DNA of 64,000 nucleotides from Rheinheimera salexigens (GTDB lineage: Bacteria > Pseudomonadota > Gammaproteobacteria > Enterobacterales > Alteromonadaceae). Positions within the stretch are counted from its first letter, which is position 1, and each line of letters begins with the position of its first letter. The notes beneath the pieces were generated by a model. That model was not told the origin of the DNA, searched no databases, and saw only the letters and a list, made by a program, of their open reading frames with translations. A program made the translations under genes and the position numbers. This document shows, one piece after another, positions 43,447-53,317 of the stretch. The DNA lies in NCBI RefSeq assembly GCF_001752395.1, contig NZ_MKEK01000001.1, positions 2,409,147-2,473,146 of the forward strand. Direction: 5' to 3'.

Positions 43447-44724
43447 ATGTCAAAAGTCATCGAAAAACATCGCCTTACACCAGACCTGCAAATCTACAAG
43501 CAAAGTAACTGTTATAACTGGATTGCCCGCCTAAAAATAAACAAAACCCACTTTTCCCGCACTACCAAAACCCGTGATCTGAGCGAGGCTATAGCTAAGG
43601 CTCATCGAATTTTTATCGAATATGAAATCCGTTACGAAACCAACAACTTTGTCGTAGAGACCAAACGCTTCGCATTTGTAGCAGATAAGGTTATCCAGCA
43701 AATGAAGTAAGCCTTAACTGCTGGTATGGGCAAAGTCATCTATGACGATTATATAGGCGCACTGCGTAAATACCATATAGCATTTTTTGGTAGTACGCAT
43801 GTGACCAGAATTGACGATGACCTTCTCACCGAGTTCGACCAATGGCGGGTTACTCAGCTTGGTCGCGTCCCTGCCAAGTCAACAGTTCAGAATCACAACG
43901 CAGCCCTGCAAATGGTGTTTGACTATGCGGTAAAAAAGAAGTGGATGCTGGTTAGCCAAGTTCCTTCGCTGGAAAACAAAGGTGTGGGCGGCCAACGCCG
44001 TGCTGCTTTCAACATTGACGAATATCTTAAGGTCCGTGAGAAAATAGAAGAAATCCAGCATGAAAGCCGCAAAGAGAAGACCCGGCAGATCAGAGAGCTT
44101 TTATTGGATTATATGGACTTCGCTATCCTAACGGGCATGAGGCCAGGCTCTGAAATGGATAACCTGACTTGGGCTGATATGCACATTGAACGTGATACTG
44201 AGCGTTGCCGCTTTTATGTTACGGTTCGCAAAGGCAAAACAACTAAGTACACTGGCACCAGAGAAATTGTCTGTAAAGAAGCCATAGTGAAAGTACTCCA
44301 ACGCCTGAGCCACCGCTTTCCGAACAGGCAAAAGGACAATAGAATCTTTGTATTACCCGATGGTGCTTCGGCCAAAGAAATGCCACGGCATTTCGAAAAA
44401 GCACTTGAATTAACTAAACTAAAGAATTCCCAACAGGGGGAAAGAAGTTTATATTCATTACGTCACAGCTATATCACTTGGGAGCTTATGGCCCAAAATG
44501 TCAGTATTGATGTGTTAGCGCGACAATGTGGCACAGGCATCCAGATGATTGAGCAGCATTACAGCCATGTCATTCCGAGAATGTTCGGTCGGCAACTCTC
44601 TGGGGTGGAGCTTGAAACCAAGAAGCTGGTGAATAAGCAGTTCTCAGAAGTACACTACGACGAGCTGCTGCAAAATCAAATTGCTCGCTGGGCGCAAAAC
44701 TATAAGCAGCGAGGTTTCATCTAA
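43447..44724 (+). pseudogene. Tyrosine integrase 1 with an in-frame stop
   Basis: One continuous frame of about 425 codons broken only by TAA at 43708-43710 (QQMK-stop-ALTAGMGKVI). The halves align with the intact neighbour (44738-46024): N-terminal arm-binding-like domain, then catalytic ILTGMRPGSEMDNL (first Arg), SLYSLRHSYITW (HxxR-like R-H) and the Tyr in IEQHYSHVIP. The stop removes the N-terminal 88 residues from the catalytic part; re-initiation at ATG 43726 is possible but would lack DNA-arm binding. Lies next to the tRNA-Leu fragment. Upstream, CGCTCTCA/TGAGAGCG (43381-43427) encloses two ACTTTGCAAAA repeats, possible arm sites. Confidence 0.85.
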
Positions 44725-44737
44725 TAAGGAGTAATTG

Positions 44738-46024
44738 GTGGCGTATCTGCAGAAAATAACCATCATTGATGGCCTCTACATTTTCACCCAGCAGAACTCC
44801 AAACGGTGGTATGCACGCTTTAAGATCGACAAGAAGCATATCACCTACTCCACTGGCGAATCCGACCAAGAAACTGCCAAAATCAAAGCAACCGATGAAT
44901 ATTACAAACGCCGGGCCGAACATGAGCTCGGCATTCGGGCAGGTGCGCAAAAATTTGAAGACATTGCCAATGAAGTAATAGAAGACCTGAACAAAGACAT
45001 AGCCAACGCAAAAAAAACTGGCCAATCAATTAAAACTAAAAGCAATTACATTGGTATTCTGAATAAGTACCACATCCCCTTTTTCACAGGCAAACGAATC
45101 AATGCGATTAATCAAGCTGCTATGGACGCATTCTCAGTATGGCGAACAGAGAAGTTTGGTAGTGAGATGTCGAGTTCTTCTTTGCAAAACCATAATGCAG
45201 TGCTTGGCAGAGTATTCGAAAAGGCACTTAAATCAGGCCAAATTACTAAGTACCATATTCCTGCCTTCGATACAAAAGGTAAGCGCCAGCAACGCCGTGC
45301 AGCTTTCAGCTGGGAAGAGTTCAGGAAAATATCTGACTACATTTTTGATGACATGCATCGTACCAAGAACAAGACCAGCAAAATGCTGCTTGAGCTATTG
45401 TACGACTATATCGACTTTGTGGTAGCAACTGGTATGAGGCCAGGCACAGAGGTTGAGCATGTGGAATGGCGTGATATCAGCTTCAGGTTAAATGACGGCG
45501 TACCAGAAATCACCGTAGCTGTGCGCAAGGGTAAGACAACCGAATTCACCGGTGTCCGGCAAGTAGTGGTGCGCAGTGATTTTATAGCAAACCTTGAGGA
45601 TTTGGTAACACGATTCCCTAACAGACAAGCCAATGAGAAAGTCTTCCTATTGGCAAACGGAAAAGACCCAAAGAGCTTGAGCCGCAAGTTCTCTGACATA
45701 TTGGCTAAACTTAACCTGAAGAAAAGCCCTTACGGCGAACGTACACTTTACTCCCTGCGCCACTCATACATTACCTGGAACCTGAAAACCAAAGCTGATA
45801 TTGCATCACTGGCTAAGCAATGTGGCACCAGTATTGAAATGATTGACCGCACTTACAGCCACCTATTACCGACTATGTTCCGGCAAGAATTTAGCGGCGT
45901 GGCGTATGAACAAAAAGAGCCTGATTCTTTAACGCGGCGTGAGCCAAGTCAGAAAGTCAGAGCTGGAAATATTAAAAACTATGGACAATTTGAGAAACGT
46001 TTTTTAGAACGGGGCTTTGTTTAA
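44738..46024 (+). CDS. Tyrosine integrase 2, intact
   Basis: About 428 residues from the GTG at 44738 (AAGGAG upstream; TTG at 44735 also possible). Catalytic residues: first Arg in VVATGMRPGTEVEHV, Lys hairpin TVAVRKGKTTEFTG, SLRHSYITWNL, and Tyr in IDRTYSHLLP. It is a diverged paralogue of integrase 1 (shared segments such as FSGV, NHNAVLGRVF/NHNAALQMVF), 13 bases downstream of it. Tandem integrases at a tRNA edge suggest an island end; which side was the island cannot be decided from one att copy. Confidence 0.88.
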   Translation: MAYLQKITIIDGLYIFTQQNSKRWYARFKIDKKHITYSTGESDQETAKIKATDEYYKRRAEHELGIRAGAQKFEDIANEVIEDLNKDIANAKKTGQSIKTKSNYIGILNKYHIPFFTGKRINAINQAAMDAFSVWRTEKFGSEMSSSSLQNHNAVLGRVFEKALKSGQITKYHIPAFDTKGKRQQRRAAFSWEEFRKISDYIFDDMHRTKNKTSKMLLELLYDYIDFVVATGMRPGTEVEHVEWRDISFRLNDGVPEITVAVRKGKTTEFTGVRQVVVRSDFIANLEDLVTRFPNRQANEKVFLLANGKDPKSLSRKFSDILAKLNLKKSPYGERTLYSLRHSYITWNLKTKADIASLAKQCGTSIEMIDRTYSHLLPTMFRQEFSGVAYEQKEPDSLTRREPSQKVRAGNIKNYGQFEKRFLERGFV

Positions 46025-46107
46025 CATTTACCGGTGACTATCTTTGGTTTATCTAATTTACCGTCCGAAATTAGTAGACCACTTCACCTCAAAAAAGCAC
46101 GGCTAAA

Positions 46108-46482
46108 TCATTGCTTGTCTTTTTGATAAATTACCACCTTGGGTGCTGGCGCTACGCCCATTTTGTACACATTCCAAGGCCTGTCTGTAGGTGGTAACAC
46201 ATCATCACCGCCAATTTCGTATGCTAAGTGGCCGTCTAGGCGGCAAATGCGCCAACATTTAAAACCTATCGAATAAGAGATTGCCGGACTTCTGGCTGCA
46301 TTGCCATCGGCACGGTCCCAGGCCATCTTGCCGTTCCAATAGCCGGGGCTGGAACTGATGATAGCCTCTGATACTGTCGGCGGTGCTGCTGACGGTACAT
46401 ACAGGCCATCGACTTCCGGTAGGCCAGAACCGCTTACTTCAATAAATAAGGTGTTAGCAGGTAAATTGCTCAAGTCTATCAT
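46108..46482 (-). CDS. Conserved hypothetical protein
   Basis: 124 residues, soluble. IEVSGSGLPEVDGLYVPSA, SSPGYWNGKMAWDRADGN and WRICRLDGHLAYEIG give a compact, Trp/Gly-rich beta fold; I do not know the family name. No signal or membrane segment. It is followed upstream by a DksA/TraR-type gene on the same strand, 34 bases away. Confidence 0.65.
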   Translation of the reverse strand: MIDLSNLPANTLFIEVSGSGLPEVDGLYVPSAAPPTVSEAIISSSPGYWNGKMAWDRADGNAARSPAISYSIGFKCWRICRLDGHLAYEIGGDDVLPPTDRPWNVYKMGVAPAPKVVIYQKDKQ

Positions 46483-46516
46483 TTTGTGCTCCTAGTAAAG
46501 CGTATTTTGTCCTGCG

Positions 46517-46861
46517 CTAGTGGTTATCGGCGCAGCTAAGGCAGTAACGGCAGGCAGGGTTGATACCTAGTCTGGCTGCACCTATCACTTCATCACAAGC
46601 CTGACAGTAACCGTAATCGCCGGTTTCTAACCGTTTTAACGCAGCAGCTATTTCCACCAGCTGGCGGGCACGACGCCGTGCCAGCTCCTGTGCCATGGCC
46701 TGTGCTTGCATGGCATCCATTCTTGAAAGCCGTCCAACGCTCTGTTGATCCAGCGCAACCGGGGCACTGCTTTGCTGCGCCTGCACTGCTTCCTGCTGCA
46801 GCTTTTGCTGTTCAGCCAGTAGTTTGGTGTGAAACTCTGCCAGTTGTTGGGTCGTTAACAT
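46517..46861 (-). CDS. DksA/TraR-family C4 zinc-finger protein
   Basis: 114 residues. N-terminal coiled coil (residues 5-40), then RLETGDYGYCQACDEVIGAARLG and PACRYCLSCADNH, giving the CxxC...CxxC zinc finger of the DksA/TraR family. Such short members may bind RNA polymerase through its secondary channel; the acidic tip residues of true DksA are not evident. Lies between the hypothetical gene and a Nudix gene, all minus strand. Confidence 0.88.
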   Translation of the reverse strand: MLTTQQLAEFHTKLLAEQQKLQQEAVQAQQSSAPVALDQQSVGRLSRMDAMQAQAMAQELARRRARQLVEIAAALKRLETGDYGYCQACDEVIGAARLGINPACRYCLSCADNH

Positions 46862-46877
46862 CGGTAACCTGCCAAAA

Positions 46878-47408
46878 CTATGCTGTGCAATCAGTTAAAC
46901 ACTCTGCAGCGATGGTTTCAAGCAGCAGGGTTTCACGCACTATCGATAAACCGGTCGAGTCCGATTCGCTAGCTATCACGGCTTTGTTGTGCGCGATAGC
47001 ATCAAAAATATTAACCCATTGCACCTGCATGCCGTTGGCGTGCTCGTAATCTTCCAGTTGCGGTGTGCCGAGCTCGCCGTCTACCTGGCATAGGTAGCAG
47101 TATGAGCGCATAAACATCACATCGATATTATTGCGATGCCAGGGCCGGTACTCGTCGACCATACCAAATTCAGCCAGCACACTGATGTGTTGCGCCCCGG
47201 TTTCTTCTGCCAGTTCACGCACTAACGCCCCCTGAAGTGTTTCACCATCGTCTACGCCACCACCCGGCAGGCTGTAGTCGTTATAACGGCGGGTATACAG
47301 CAGCAATATCTGCTCATCCCTTAGCACGATTGCGCGGGTGGCAATTCGCTCTGCGATAGTATGCTCAGCTTGTGGCTGAATATGTGTCAAACAACTTAAT
47401 AACCGCAT
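46878..47408 (-). CDS. Nudix hydrolase
   Basis: 176 residues. The Nudix box is complete: GGGVDDGETLQGALVRELAE followed by ETGA (G-x5-E-x7-R-E-x2-E-E-x-G). It hydrolyses a nucleoside diphosphate linked to some group; the substrate is not evident. It starts directly after the broken MFS gene (16 bases) on the same strand. Confidence 0.9.
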   Translation of the reverse strand: MRLLSCLTHIQPQAEHTIAERIATRAIVLRDEQILLLYTRRYNDYSLPGGGVDDGETLQGALVRELAEETGAQHISVLAEFGMVDEYRPWHRNNIDVMFMRSYCYLCQVDGELGTPQLEDYEHANGMQVQWVNIFDAIAHNKAVIASESDSTGLSIVRETLLLETIAAECLTDCTA

Positions 47409-47423
47409 ATTTTCCTTAATCAG

Positions 47424-48642
47424 TTAGGTGCCAGTTGACACTGTTGTATTGTCAAAAGCCAGCCAGGCACAAAGAGTTGCAAACATTACACTGATCGCAA
47501 GTATCGAGAAGAATTGCCCGCCTGACATGCCATGGTCGATAAACAAACCAAACACCCAGGGCGCGGCAGCAGTGGCCAGCATCATAATAGCAGTAGCCAG
47601 AGAGCGGATAGCACCAATATGAGTAACACCATATATTTCAGCCCACAGCGCGCTGAACACCGGATGCGCGCTGCCAATAGCAAGCCCCAGAAGCGCCATA
47701 AACAGCAGTGCCAGCCAACTACCTTCAAGCATGGCCAGCGAAAGCAGGGCAAAAAAATAGTGGAAGCATAACAAAGCGCACTAAGCGTCGTGCGCTGTAA
47801 CGGTCTACCAGGGCGCCGGCCCACATGGCGCTTAACCAGTGCATAATGCCATACAGCACAAAGCTGGATGCCAGTAAGGTTGTCGTCCAGCTTTTTTCTT
47901 CAAGTAAATACTGCTGCTGAATAAACAGACCGGTCAGGATAAAAGGGCCAGCCAGCAAGGCGGGTAGAATCAGCCAAAAACGTTTATCGGCTAATACATG
48001 GCGGCGGCTATACTGGATTTGAGTACCAGCAACTGGCGTAACCGGTAACACGCGTTGCACCACTGATTTTCGCAGCAATGTCAGGCTTAATGGGCCATAT
48101 AGCAGCGGGATGCTCAATGCCAACCAAAACCAGCTCTACTGCCAGCCAACAGTAGTAATAAGTGCCACAGCAAGCGCTGGCAGTAATATCTCGCCTACTG
48201 GCACGCCGCTGGCCGACACGCTAAGCGCTTTGCCACGATTATACTGAAAGTATCTGGCCATAGTGGTTTGGGCGGTATGCGGCATTAAACCCTGGCCACA
48301 CAGCCGCAGTAAAAACAGCGCGATACCAAACAGCAATGCGCTATCGGCCTGCGATAACAGCAAGCAGGCCGCCATCAGGCCGCTGGCCACTAGTACAGTA
48401 AAAACGGCTAATGGTAAGCGGTCTATCAAGCCGCCAAGTGCCATGATCAACAAACCGCTGAACAGTGTTGCCACAGCATAAAGCAGACCATAGTCGGCAG
48501 CTGACAGGCCGAAGCTGTGCTGAATACCGGCACCAAACCAGCTGATAAAAAACGACTGGCCAAGATTTCCCCAGAACACGGTAACGAAACCAAAACCCAG
48601 CAATGGCCATTGCCGGGTAATAAACTGCAGATAGCTTTTCAT
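47424..48642 (-). pseudogene. MFS transporter with a stop codon and a frameshift
   Basis: The three open pieces together make one 12-helix MFS protein of about 405 residues: 48642-48136 (GLSAADYGLLYAVATLFSG, GGLIDRLPL), 48123-47725 and 47774-47424 (FSALWAEIYGVTHIGAIRSL). Lesion 1 is an in-frame TAG at 48136-48138 (GWQ-stop-SWFWLA). Lesion 2 is a frame change near a run of seven A at 47751-47757. Two independent lesions argue for a real pseudogene, though the homopolymer one could be a sequencing error. Substrate unknown. Confidence 0.85.
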
Positions 48643-48655
48643 TTTGCGCTGATGA

Positions 48656-49510
48656 TTAACGCAAAATAAGTAAAGAGCACTTAGCTTTGCTAATCATTGC
48701 TGTGGTGGTACTGCCAACAATAAACTGCCTGATGCGCGAGTGGCCGTATGCCCCCATTACCAACAAGTCGATATTGTGCTGCTGTTGATACTGGTGCAGT
48801 ACTTCTTCCGGCTCGCCGCCAACGATGCTAATTGTTGTGTCAAAACCGGCGCTACGTAAAATTGCGGCGGCAGTAGCCATTTGTGCTTCTGTGGCGGCAG
48901 TGGTAGCGCCGGCCATCACTACATGCACAGGTAAGCCTTTGCCCAGCGGGCTGGCGGCCAGCATTTCCAGGCCTTTAAGTGCAGTGACACTGCCATCAAA
49001 CGCCAGCATAATACTTTTTGGCTCGGTGTAGTTTTGCTGGGTTAGCAGTATTGGCTTGTGAAGTGTGCGAATAACCCGCTCGACGTGCAGTCCTATATGG
49101 CCGTGCGCATCGGCGCTGCTCATGCCTCGCTTGCCTAATACCAGCAGTCGGGTCTCTTCTTCAAGCTCAGTTAAAGTTTCTACTAACTGGCCGTGGCGCA
49201 GGCGCTCGTCTACTTCACTGACACCTGCTGCTTCAGCACATTCCTTGGCAGCATCTAAAATAATGCGGCCGCTTTCCATAGCTAACTTCCCATGTTTTTC
49301 ATCCAGCTCAGCCAGTTGCGCTAATAATGTTTCCTGGCTGCCCAGGCCAATACTACCGCTAAGATCGGTAGTAGTTGGTTTGGCTGATTTGTCCAGAACA
49401 TGAATAACCGACATCGCGACATTCAGTTTTTTTGCCGCCCAGGCCGCATAGTCACATACCGCTTGTGCATAAGGTGAGGCGTCAATACACGCCAGTACTT
49501 TTCTGCTCAT
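48656..49510 (-). CDS. Tandem universal stress protein (UspA domains)
   Basis: 284 residues with two Usp domains: 1-145 (VLACIDASPYAQAVCDYA, VLGKRGMSSADAHGHIG) and 150-284 (SIMLAFDGSVTALKGLEML, LVMGAYGHSRIRQFIVGSTT). The second has the G-2x-G-9x-G-S/T ATP-binding pattern. It lies 10 bases after the sulP gene on the same strand; a SulP-Usp pair is a common arrangement, suggesting joint function in anion uptake or stress. Confidence 0.92.
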   Translation of the reverse strand: MSRKVLACIDASPYAQAVCDYAAWAAKKLNVAMSVIHVLDKSAKPTTTDLSGSIGLGSQETLLAQLAELDEKHGKLAMESGRIILDAAKECAEAAGVSEVDERLRHGQLVETLTELEEETRLLVLGKRGMSSADAHGHIGLHVERVIRTLHKPILLTQQNYTEPKSIMLAFDGSVTALKGLEMLAASPLGKGLPVHVVMAGATTAATEAQMATAAAILRSAGFDTTISIVGGEPEEVLHQYQQQHNIDLLVMGAYGHSRIRQFIVGSTTTAMISKAKCSLLILR

Positions 49511-49520
49511 AATGTATCTC

Positions 49521-51005
49521 CTAGTGGCCCATCAGTTTTTCAACTGCGTCAGGCTGGTTATGTACAGCAAATTTGTCTACCAGGGTGGCGCTGGCTTCGT
49601 TTAAGCCAATGATTTCTACTTGTGTACCCTCACGACGGAATTTAATAACTACTTTATCAAGCGAGCTGATAGCGGTAATATCCCAAAAATGCGCTTTGCT
49701 TAAATCGATAGTCACTTTTTCCACCGCGTCTTTAAAGTCAAAGGCAGCAACAAACTGCTCGCTGGAGCTGAAAAACACCTGACCGATAACACTGTAAGTC
49801 CGCTGGTGGCCATCTTTTGCCAGGGTAGAGCCGACATACAGGATTTGGCCAACCTTATTAGCAAAAAATAGTGCACTTAGCAGCACACCGACTAATACCC
49901 CATATGCCAGGTTGTGAGTTGCTACAACCACAATCACCGTCATTATCATTACCACTGACGAACTCTTCGGGTTTTTCGTTAAATCTTTTACCGAGCCCCA
50001 GCTAAAAGTACCAATCGCAACCATGATCATCACTGCCACCAGTGCTGCCATTGGGATCATGCCTACCCATTTGTCTAAAAAAACCACCATAATCAGCAGG
50101 ATAACACCAGCCAGCAGGGTAGATAACCGTGTTCGGCCACCAGATTTCACGTTAATAATCGACTGGCCAATCATGGCGCAACCGGCCATACCACCAATTA
50201 AGCCGGAGCCAATATTGGCGACACCCTGGCCAACACATTCGCGGTTTTTATCGCTGCTGGTATCGGTTAAATCATCCACTATAGTGGCGGTCATTAACGA
50301 TTCCAGAATACCTACTACTGCCAGCGCTAAAGCGTACGGGAAGATAATTTGCAAGGTTTCAAAGTTCAGTGGTACTTCAGGCCATAAGAAAATCGGCAGG
50401 CTGTCCGGCAGCTCGCCCATATCGGCCACAGTGCGGATATCAAGACCAAAATAAAACGCCAGTGCGGTTAACACCACAATACACACCAGGGGTGAGGGAA
50501 TGGTTTTAGTGATATAAGGAAACAGGTAAATGATCGCCAGACCTAACGCAGTCATACCGTACACGGTAACGGTGCCATAGGTGCCGCTAAGCTCGGGCAG
50601 TTGCGCCATAAAAATCAGGATAGCTAAGGCGTTTACAAAACCGGTAACCACAGAGCGCGAGACAAAGCGCATTAAATCGCCCAGTTTAAACAGGCCAAAC
50701 ACAATTTGAAGAATACCTGTAAGCAAGGTCGCGGCTAACAGATACTGTAAGCCATGCTCTTTTACCAGCAAGATCATTAACAGCGCCATAGCGCCAGTAG
50801 CAGCCGATATCATGCCGGAGCGAGCGCCGGTAAAAGAGATAATTAAACAAATAGCGAACGAGGCATATAAACCCACTTTAGGGTCAACACCAGCAATAAT
50901 GGAAAAGGCAATGGCTTCAGGTATTAGCGCTAAGGCCACAACGATGGCAGCGAGAAAGTCCCCTTTAATATTAGAGAACCAGCTCTGCTGAATTGATTTC
51001 AACAT
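49521..51005 (-). CDS. SulP/SLC26 family anion transporter with STAS domain
   Basis: 494 residues. SulP core at the N-terminus ([36 protein letters not shown]) with 10-14 membrane helices, [20 protein letters not shown] in the middle, and a C-terminal STAS domain ([19 protein letters not shown], from about residue 415). Transports sulfate, bicarbonate or another anion, often with Na+ or H+; the ion cannot be told. First gene of a two-gene unit with usp. Upstream 51006-51618 has no gene I can support. Confidence 0.9.
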   Translation of the reverse strand: MLKSIQQSWFSNIKGDFLAAIVVALALIPEAIAFSIIAGVDPKVGLYASFAICLIISFTGARSGMISAATGAMALLMILLVKEHGLQYLLAATLLTGILQIVFGLFKLGDLMRFVSRSVVTGFVNALAILIFMAQLPELSGTYGTVTVYGMTALGLAIIYLFPYITKTIPSPLVCIVVLTALAFYFGLDIRTVADMGELPDSLPIFLWPEVPLNFETLQIIFPYALALAVVGILESLMTATIVDDLTDTSSDKNRECVGQGVANIGSGLIGGMAGCAMIGQSIINVKSGGRTRLSTLLAGVILLIMVVFLDKWVGMIPMAALVAVMIMVAIGTFSWGSVKDLTKNPKSSSVVMIMTVIVVVATHNLAYGVLVGVLLSALFFANKVGQILYVGSTLAKDGHQRTYSVIGQVFFSSSEQFVAAFDFKDAVEKVTIDLSKAHFWDITAISSLDKVVIKFRREGTQVEIIGLNEASATLVDKFAVHNQPDAVEKLMGH

Positions 51006-51618
51006 ACAATATCCAATGAGTTAAATAAAACGGTAACAACAGGGAAACACAGCATAAATTGCACTAAAAAGTTGCACTACGTTTCCAACTTTACTGGCAA
51101 TTTTCAATGTGTTATCTAATTACACCGGCTTATCCTCACTGAATTTAAACTAAACTTGGTTAAGTTTTAAGCGCAATATTTTAGTACTTTTGGCTAGATA
51201 AAGCCAGTGAAAATACCACTTAAAGCAAAAACATCCACTAAATTGCCGATTTACGCTACTTTTGCGTTGTTGCGTCAGCAGCCAATAACTGCTGGGCACA
51301 GCTGACTACGATGATATAGGCGATAATGAAACGCTTCTGAAAGCCATTATTGCGCGCTGCATCAAAATAAAAATTGATCCCTAGATTTTGTAGGCTGAGG
51401 GGCATTCCTAGTTCAGCATAAGCATCGCCAAGGAGTATACGAGTAGCAACCTATTATGCCGACAAATACGTTAATTTGGACTATCAACGATATCATAGAC
51501 ATGCACCGACCTCGCTGAGGTTACTAATCTTCTTAGATTGTGAGTTAAGTAGCATCAGAATGTATAAGCACACAATCTTCAGAGATTTTTTATAACGACA
51601 ATCTGATAATGTTGTTTT

Positions 51619-51750
51619 GCACTTTAACACTTATTAAAGTGCACTATTTTCACTAGCTTAGTGACAAACAGTACTATCTGTTACTAATTTAGTGAATTTA
51701 TCAAAAGCTGTCACTACTTTAGATAAAAACAACATATTTGCAACACAAAT
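51619..51750. repeat. 132-bp diverged repeat, copy B
   Basis: Partner of 6090-6221, ungapped, 94 of 132 identical by hand. The hairpin TGCACTTTAA/TTAAAGTGCA is kept (51618-51643) with a different loop, and the TCACTA-N3-TAGTGA dyads are clearer here (TCACTAGCTTAGTGA, TTACTAATTTAGTGA). It lies just beyond the truncated last cassette of the minus-strand array. Confidence 0.6.
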
Positions 51751-51779
51751 CATTACTCTATTACTTCAGATAGCTGAAG

Positions 51780-51974
51780 TTATATTGTGTGTCTAGCAAA
51801 GTCTGGGAAGTTCAGTTTTAGCCAGTGTTTCATGTCTTGAGGATCGGTATGTTTATTAGTGTGTTCATCAAAAAATAGGAATGGACAATTAAACTCATTG
51901 GCTAATTGTTTTACAATTATGGTTTTCCCTGCCCCTGATATCCCACTGACTTCAACTACTTTTGTGTAATTCAT
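51780..51974 (-). pseudogene. Truncated P-loop kinase/ATPase, remnant of the last cassette
   Basis: 64 codons: a clean start (CTAGGATAGT before ATG) and a Walker A motif EVSGISGAGKTIIVKQLANE, then the frame stops after FARHTI, much shorter than any kinase of this type. It starts about 38 bases after the attC right end (allowing for the inserted elements), on the same strand as the other cassettes, so it is probably the first third of cassette 5, cut off near copy B. Confidence 0.6.
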
Positions 51975-52111
51975 ACTATCCTAGTGTGACAAAGCTTGAT
52001 TGCAAACTAGACATAATGACTCCCCACGAGGTGCTGACCTCCGAGTTCGTGGGTTAGTTTCGCAACCAGAGCCATACTGTATTTGTTGAACATACAATAT
52101 CGGAGGTCAGC

Positions 52112-53266
52112 ATGGTTAACAATAGCATAACTTTTATAGGCTTAGATACTCACAAAGAGTTCTTTGAAGTGGCTTATATTGAAGACAATCGTGAGGCAAA
52201 ACCCATCAGCCTGGGCCGGATTAACGGCACTAAACCGGCACTGCAAAAACTAGTGCGACAGTTTGAATCAAAACATCCTAGCTCTACCCTGCATTTCGTC
52301 TATGAAGCAGGCCCTTGTGGTTACTGGATTTATCGCTTTTTAACCAGTTTAGGTCATTGTTGTTATGTCGTAGCACCGTCGTTAATTCCTAAAAAAGCCG
52401 GTGAGCGGGTGAAAACCGATAAACGTGATGCGGTAAAACTGGCGTTGTTGCTACGTTCAGGCGATATGGCCCCTATCTATGTGCCCGAGCCAGAAGATGA
52501 AGCGATGCGTGATTTATCACGTGCCCGTGAAACGGCGATGAAGGATTTAAAAGACGCCAAGTATCAGCTTAAAGCCATGCTGCTTCGCAACAACATCCGC
52601 TGTGAGATACAAGATAATTGGTCAGCTAAACATCTGCGCTGGCTCACTGAACTAATATTACCGCACCCTTCACAACAGATTGTTTTACAGGAAGCTATTC
52701 AAACCATTACCGAGCGTATTCGTCGCCTGGAGCCGCTGGATAACGAACTCAGTTACCATGTGAAAAACTGGCGTTACTATCCTGTAGTGAAAGCCATTCA
52801 GGCCATGCGCGGTGTGCGTTTATTAGTGGCTGTTGGCGTCATTGCCGAGCTGGGTGATTTATCCCGCTTCGACCACCCCAGAAAACTAATGAGCTACCTC
52901 GGCTTAGTCCCCTCTGAGCATTCCAGTGGCGGTAAACGCAGGCAAGGTGGCATTACGCGAACGGGTAACACCCGTGCCAGGCGCTTACTGGTTGAAGGTG
53001 CTCATACCTATCGTTATGCCGCCAATGTCTCGACGGAGTTGCAAAAGCGACAGGAAAGCCTGAGCAAAGAAATCGTCGACATCGCCTGGCAAGCGCAGCT
53101 TAGATTGTGCCGGCGTTATCAGCGGTTAATGAAGCGCGGCAAACACTACAACTTAGTGGTCACGGCCATCGCTCGAGAGATGATTGCCTATATCTGGGCC
53201 ATCTCAAGAGAAGTCGTGCTGACACCGGTTAATCCGGCCAAACGGTTATCCAGGGTGCCAGCATGA
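52112..53266 (+). CDS. IS110-superfamily transposase of the IS1111 group (element 2)
   Basis: 384 residues. DEDD domain with FIGLDTHKEFFEV (first Asp), HFVYEAGPCGYWI (Glu) and GERVKTDKRDAVKLALLL (last two Asp); C-terminal Tnp20 with IQAMRGVRLLVAVGVIAELG and YLGLVPSEHSSGGKRRQGG (catalytic Ser). No sequence identity beyond fold to the other IS110-type transposase in the window. Complete and in frame, with CGGAGGTCAGC before ATG. Confidence 0.93.
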   Translation: MVNNSITFIGLDTHKEFFEVAYIEDNREAKPISLGRINGTKPALQKLVRQFESKHPSSTLHFVYEAGPCGYWIYRFLTSLGHCCYVVAPSLIPKKAGERVKTDKRDAVKLALLLRSGDMAPIYVPEPEDEAMRDLSRARETAMKDLKDAKYQLKAMLLRNNIRCEIQDNWSAKHLRWLTELILPHPSQQIVLQEAIQTITERIRRLEPLDNELSYHVKNWRYYPVVKAIQAMRGVRLLVAVGVIAELGDLSRFDHPRKLMSYLGLVPSEHSSGGKRRQGGITRTGNTRARRLLVEGAHTYRYAANVSTELQKRQESLSKEIVDIAWQAQLRLCRRYQRLMKRGKHYNLVVTAIAREMIAYIWAISREVVLTPVNPAKRLSRVPA

Positions 53267-53317
53267 GTAACAGGTTAGAGTTAATGCATTGGATCGTAAG
53301 CGTCTAGCTAACGACAC

